Part shown: positions 5,714-7,408 of the stretch, in pieces
Layout of the letters: each line of letters opens with the position of its first letter
How positions within the stretch are numbered: position 1 is the stretch's first letter
Source of the DNA: JBBRLG01 sp038231495
GTDB taxonomy: Bacteria > Planctomycetota > Planctomycetia > Gemmatales > Gemmataceae
DNA: 7,408 nt
Assembly: GCA_038231495.1 (NCBI GenBank)
Contig: JBBRLG010000385.1
Coordinates: forward strand, 1 to 7,408
Direction of reading: 5' to 3'
Notes under the pieces: model-generated
Databases searched by the model: none
Told to the model about the DNA's origin: nothing
What the model saw: the letters and a program-made list of their open reading frames with translations, nothing else
Program-made: the position numbers and the translations under genes

Positions 5714-5742
5714 ATTATTTCAGGCGCGACAGCAAGTGGCAA
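5714..5742 (-). promoter_or_regulatory. Sigma70-like promoter of the rplY-pth-rpsF-ssb-rplI-dnaB operon
   Basis: On the minus strand, TTGCCA (5742-5737) is followed after exactly 17 bases by AATAAT (5719-5714). These match the -35 and -10 consensus at four and five of six positions. Transcription would begin near 5707, giving a leader of about 70 bases before rplY. The element lies in the 133-bp gap after the DUF1501 gene, in an AT-richer patch. No strong terminator separates it from DUF1501, so some readthrough into the operon is possible. Confidence 0.6.
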
Positions 5743-5771
5743 GGCCACAAGGCAAATTTTACCGGCCGACC

Positions 5772-7223
5772 TCACGCCAACACTTTCTTCACGACGTTGC
5801 CATGCACGTCCGTCAGCCGGAAGTCGCGGCCCTGGAACTTGTACGTCAACCGCGCGTGGTCGATGCCGAGCAGGTGCAGGATCGTCGCGTTCAGGTCGTA
5901 CACCTCCACCGGATCGCGGACGATGTTGTACGAGAAGTCGTCCGTCTCGCCGTGCGTCACGCCCGCCTTGACGCCACCGCCCGCCATCCAGATCGTGAAA
6001 CAGCGCGGGTGGTGGTCGCGGCCGTAATTCTCCGCGGTCAGTTCGCCCTGCGAGTAAACCGTCCGGCCGAACTCGCCGCCCCAGATGACCAGGGTGTCGT
6101 CGAGCAGGCCGCGCTGCTTCAAATCCAGGAGCAGCGCCGCCGACGGCTGGTCGGTGTCGCGGCACTGGTTGCGGATCTGGGCGGGCAGGTTGCCGTGATG
6201 GTCCCAGCCCATGTGGTAAAGCTGAATGAAGCGGACGCCGCGCTCCGCCAGCCGCCGGGCGAGTAGGCAGTTGGCCGCGTAACTGCCCGGCTTTTTCACG
6301 TCGGGGCCGTACATGTCGAGAACTTTCGCCGGCTCCTTCGAGACGTCGGTCAGGTCGGGCACCGACGTTTGCATGCGGTAACCCATCTCGTACTGGGCCA
6401 CGCGCGTGAGGATTTCCGGGTCTTGGGTCTCCTGGTAGCGGAGTCTATTGAGATCGCCAATGTCGTCGAGCATCTGCCGGCGCGTCGGCGACGACAGACC
6501 TTCGGGGTTGTCGAGGTACAGCACCGGCTCCTTGCCGCCGCGCAGCTTGACGCCCTGGTAGCGCGTCGGCAAAAAGCCGCTGCCCCACAGGCGGTCGTAG
6601 AGCGGCTGGTCCGTGCCGCCGCGCGACAGCAGCACGACGAACGCCGGCAAATCCTGGTTCTCGCTGCCCAGGCCGTAGGCGGCCCACGCGCCCATGCTCG
6701 GCCGGCCCGCGAGTTGCGAACCCGTCTGCACGAACGTGATCGCCGGGTCGTGATTGATCGCCTCGGTCTGCACCGACTTGATAAGACAAATTTCGTCCAC
6801 GATCTTGCCCGTGTGCGGCAGCAACTCGCTCAGCCAGGTGCCGCTCTTGCCGTGCCGGGCAAACTTGAAGATCGACGGCGCAACGGGAAAGCTCTTTTGG
6901 CCGGAGGTCATGGTCGTGAAGCGCTGGCCCATGCGCACCGAGTCGGGCAGGTCGATGCCGCGTTTTTCCTTCAGGTCGGGCTTGTAGTCGAACATATCCA
7001 TCTGCGAAGGCGCGCCGGACTGAAACAGGTAGATGACGCGCTTGGCCTTCGGCTTGAAGTGCGGCAGACCGGGCAATGCGCCGGTATCGGCAGCCCGCGC
7101 CTGATCGCGACCGAGCAGACAGCCGAGGGCCATCGCGCCGAGGCCGACGCCGGTACGTTTCAGGAAGAGACGGCGGTTGAGTTGTTGGGCGTGTTGGTAT
7201 GCGTTCACGGGGGTGATTCTCAT
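5772..7223 (-). CDS. DUF1501 domain protein with Tat signal
   Basis: The product is 483 residues and of the DUF1501 family, distantly related in fold to sulfatases and alkaline phosphatases. Its biochemical role is not established. Residues 16-22 read NRRLFLK, a twin-arginine motif, followed by a hydrophobic segment (about 25-38) and a likely cleavage region near ARA-A (42-45), so export by the Tat pathway is probable. Family motifs in order are VIYLFQSGAPSQMDMFDYKP (63-82), VQTEAINHDPA (151-161), GRPSMGAW (173-180), LYHMGWDHHGN (335-345), IWGGEFGRT (380-388) and GRDHHPRCFTIWMAGGGVK (401-419). The His and Asp residues in these motifs could bind metal. ATG 7223 is used although its ribosome site is weak; GTG 7208 is an alternative. 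In Planctomycetes this family usually sits beside a PSD1-containing (DUF1549/DUF1553) gene, but none lies directly upstream here. Confidence 0.93.
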   Translation of the reverse strand: MRITPVNAYQHAQQLNRRLFLKRTGVGLGAMALGCLLGRDQARAADTGALPGLPHFKPKAKRVIYLFQSGAPSQMDMFDYKPDLKEKRGIDLPDSVRMGQRFTTMTSGQKSFPVAPSIFKFARHGKSGTWLSELLPHTGKIVDEICLIKSVQTEAINHDPAITFVQTGSQLAGRPSMGAWAAYGLGSENQDLPAFVVLLSRGGTDQPLYDRLWGSGFLPTRYQGVKLRGGKEPVLYLDNPEGLSSPTRRQMLDDIGDLNRLRYQETQDPEILTRVAQYEMGYRMQTSVPDLTDVSKEPAKVLDMYGPDVKKPGSYAANCLLARRLAERGVRFIQLYHMGWDHHGNLPAQIRNQCRDTDQPSAALLLDLKQRGLLDDTLVIWGGEFGRTVYSQGELTAENYGRDHHPRCFTIWMAGGGVKAGVTHGETDDFSYNIVRDPVEVYDLNATILHLLGIDHARLTYKFQGRDFRLTDVHGNVVKKVLA

Positions 7224-7383
7224 TGGGGCGGCTACCGATTCTATTAAACAATTTGCAGGTTCACATTAGTCTGCACTTTCCGGAAAAATATTGCAGAAGG
7301 GTGGCGTGAAGTTCGGGTAGCGAAGAGCCGGAGCCCCCTGCCAAGATGTTGTTGCGAAACGACATCCGCAAGGAGATCCGGCG
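7224..7383. other. Intergenic region between divergent genes
   Basis: This 160-bp spacer separates the DUF1501 start (minus strand) from a plus-strand gene start. The part nearest DUF1501 is AT-rich; on the minus strand it holds TTTAAT and TAGAAT, possible -10 boxes, but no convincing -35 box at the right spacing. No tandem or inverted repeat stands out. Promoters for both genes are expected here but cannot be assigned from sequence alone. Confidence 0.4.
7370..7375 (+). promoter_or_regulatory. Ribosome binding site of the right-edge gene
   Basis: AAGGAG lies eight bases before ATG 7384, a strong Shine-Dalgarno match. It is the main evidence that a real gene starts at the window edge. Confidence 0.7.
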
Positions 7384-7408
7384 ATGCCATTATGGACGAT
7401 CCCCACCC
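7384..7408 (+). CDS. Start of an unidentified divergent gene, cut by window edge
   Basis: Only eight codons are visible, reading MPLWTIPT, preceded by a well-spaced AAGGAG. The gene is divergent from DUF1501 and would share the 160-bp spacer with it. Too little is present to name a family, and no function is proposed. The call rests on the ribosome site and the ATG alone. Confidence 0.5.

Noticed and set aside
6369..7247. A 292-codon plus-strand open frame antisense to DUF1501
   Set aside because: The opposite strand has a full family match with a Tat signal and the ordered DUF1501 motifs; the antisense frame has none.
1..7408. CRISPR array, tRNA, rRNA or insertion sequence
   Set aside because: No regularly spaced repeats, cloverleaf, rRNA-like stretch or transposase was found. 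The only tandem repeats are the contiguous 7-base units.

Overview
The window looks like a piece of a high-GC planctomycete chromosome, probably from the Gemmataceae or a relative. This is inferred from three things: a Tat-exported DUF1501 protein, a family heavily expanded in Planctomycetes; a gene order that groups rplY, pth, rpsF, ssb, rplI and dnaB; and a bL9 with a basic N-terminal extension. The lineage was not tested by any search.

Apart from one gene start at the right edge, every gene lies on the minus strand, so transcription runs from right to left. From 7223 to 5772 is a DUF1501 gene. A sigma70-like promoter at 5742-5714 then precedes a compact operon: rplY (bL25), pth (peptidyl-tRNA hydrolase), rpsF (bS6), ssb, rplI (bL9) and dnaB. 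It joins translation genes to two replication-fork genes (SSB and the replicative helicase). The spacers hold three structured elements: a small stem-loop before rpsF, a strong REP-like palindrome between rpsF and ssb, and a heptanucleotide repeat array forming a large inverted repeat between rplI and dnaB.

The most striking element is in dnaB. Its reading frame runs open from 2545 to the left edge of the window and carries a complete 430-residue intein (1390-101). The intein sits between RESG and SLEQDAD, the junction used by the well-known Synechocystis DnaB intein. It keeps the residues needed for splicing (Cys1, TxxH, His-Asn, Ser+1) and both LAGLIDADG endonuclease motifs with their acidic residues, so it looks active both as a protein-splicing element and as a homing endonuclease. 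Its codon use differs from that of the surrounding helicase, which suggests horizontal arrival. The last part of the helicase lies outside the window.

At the right edge a divergent plus-strand gene begins at 7384, with a strong ribosome binding site. Only eight codons are visible. No gene-free stretch exceeds 300 bases, and no rRNA, tRNA, CRISPR array or insertion sequence was seen.
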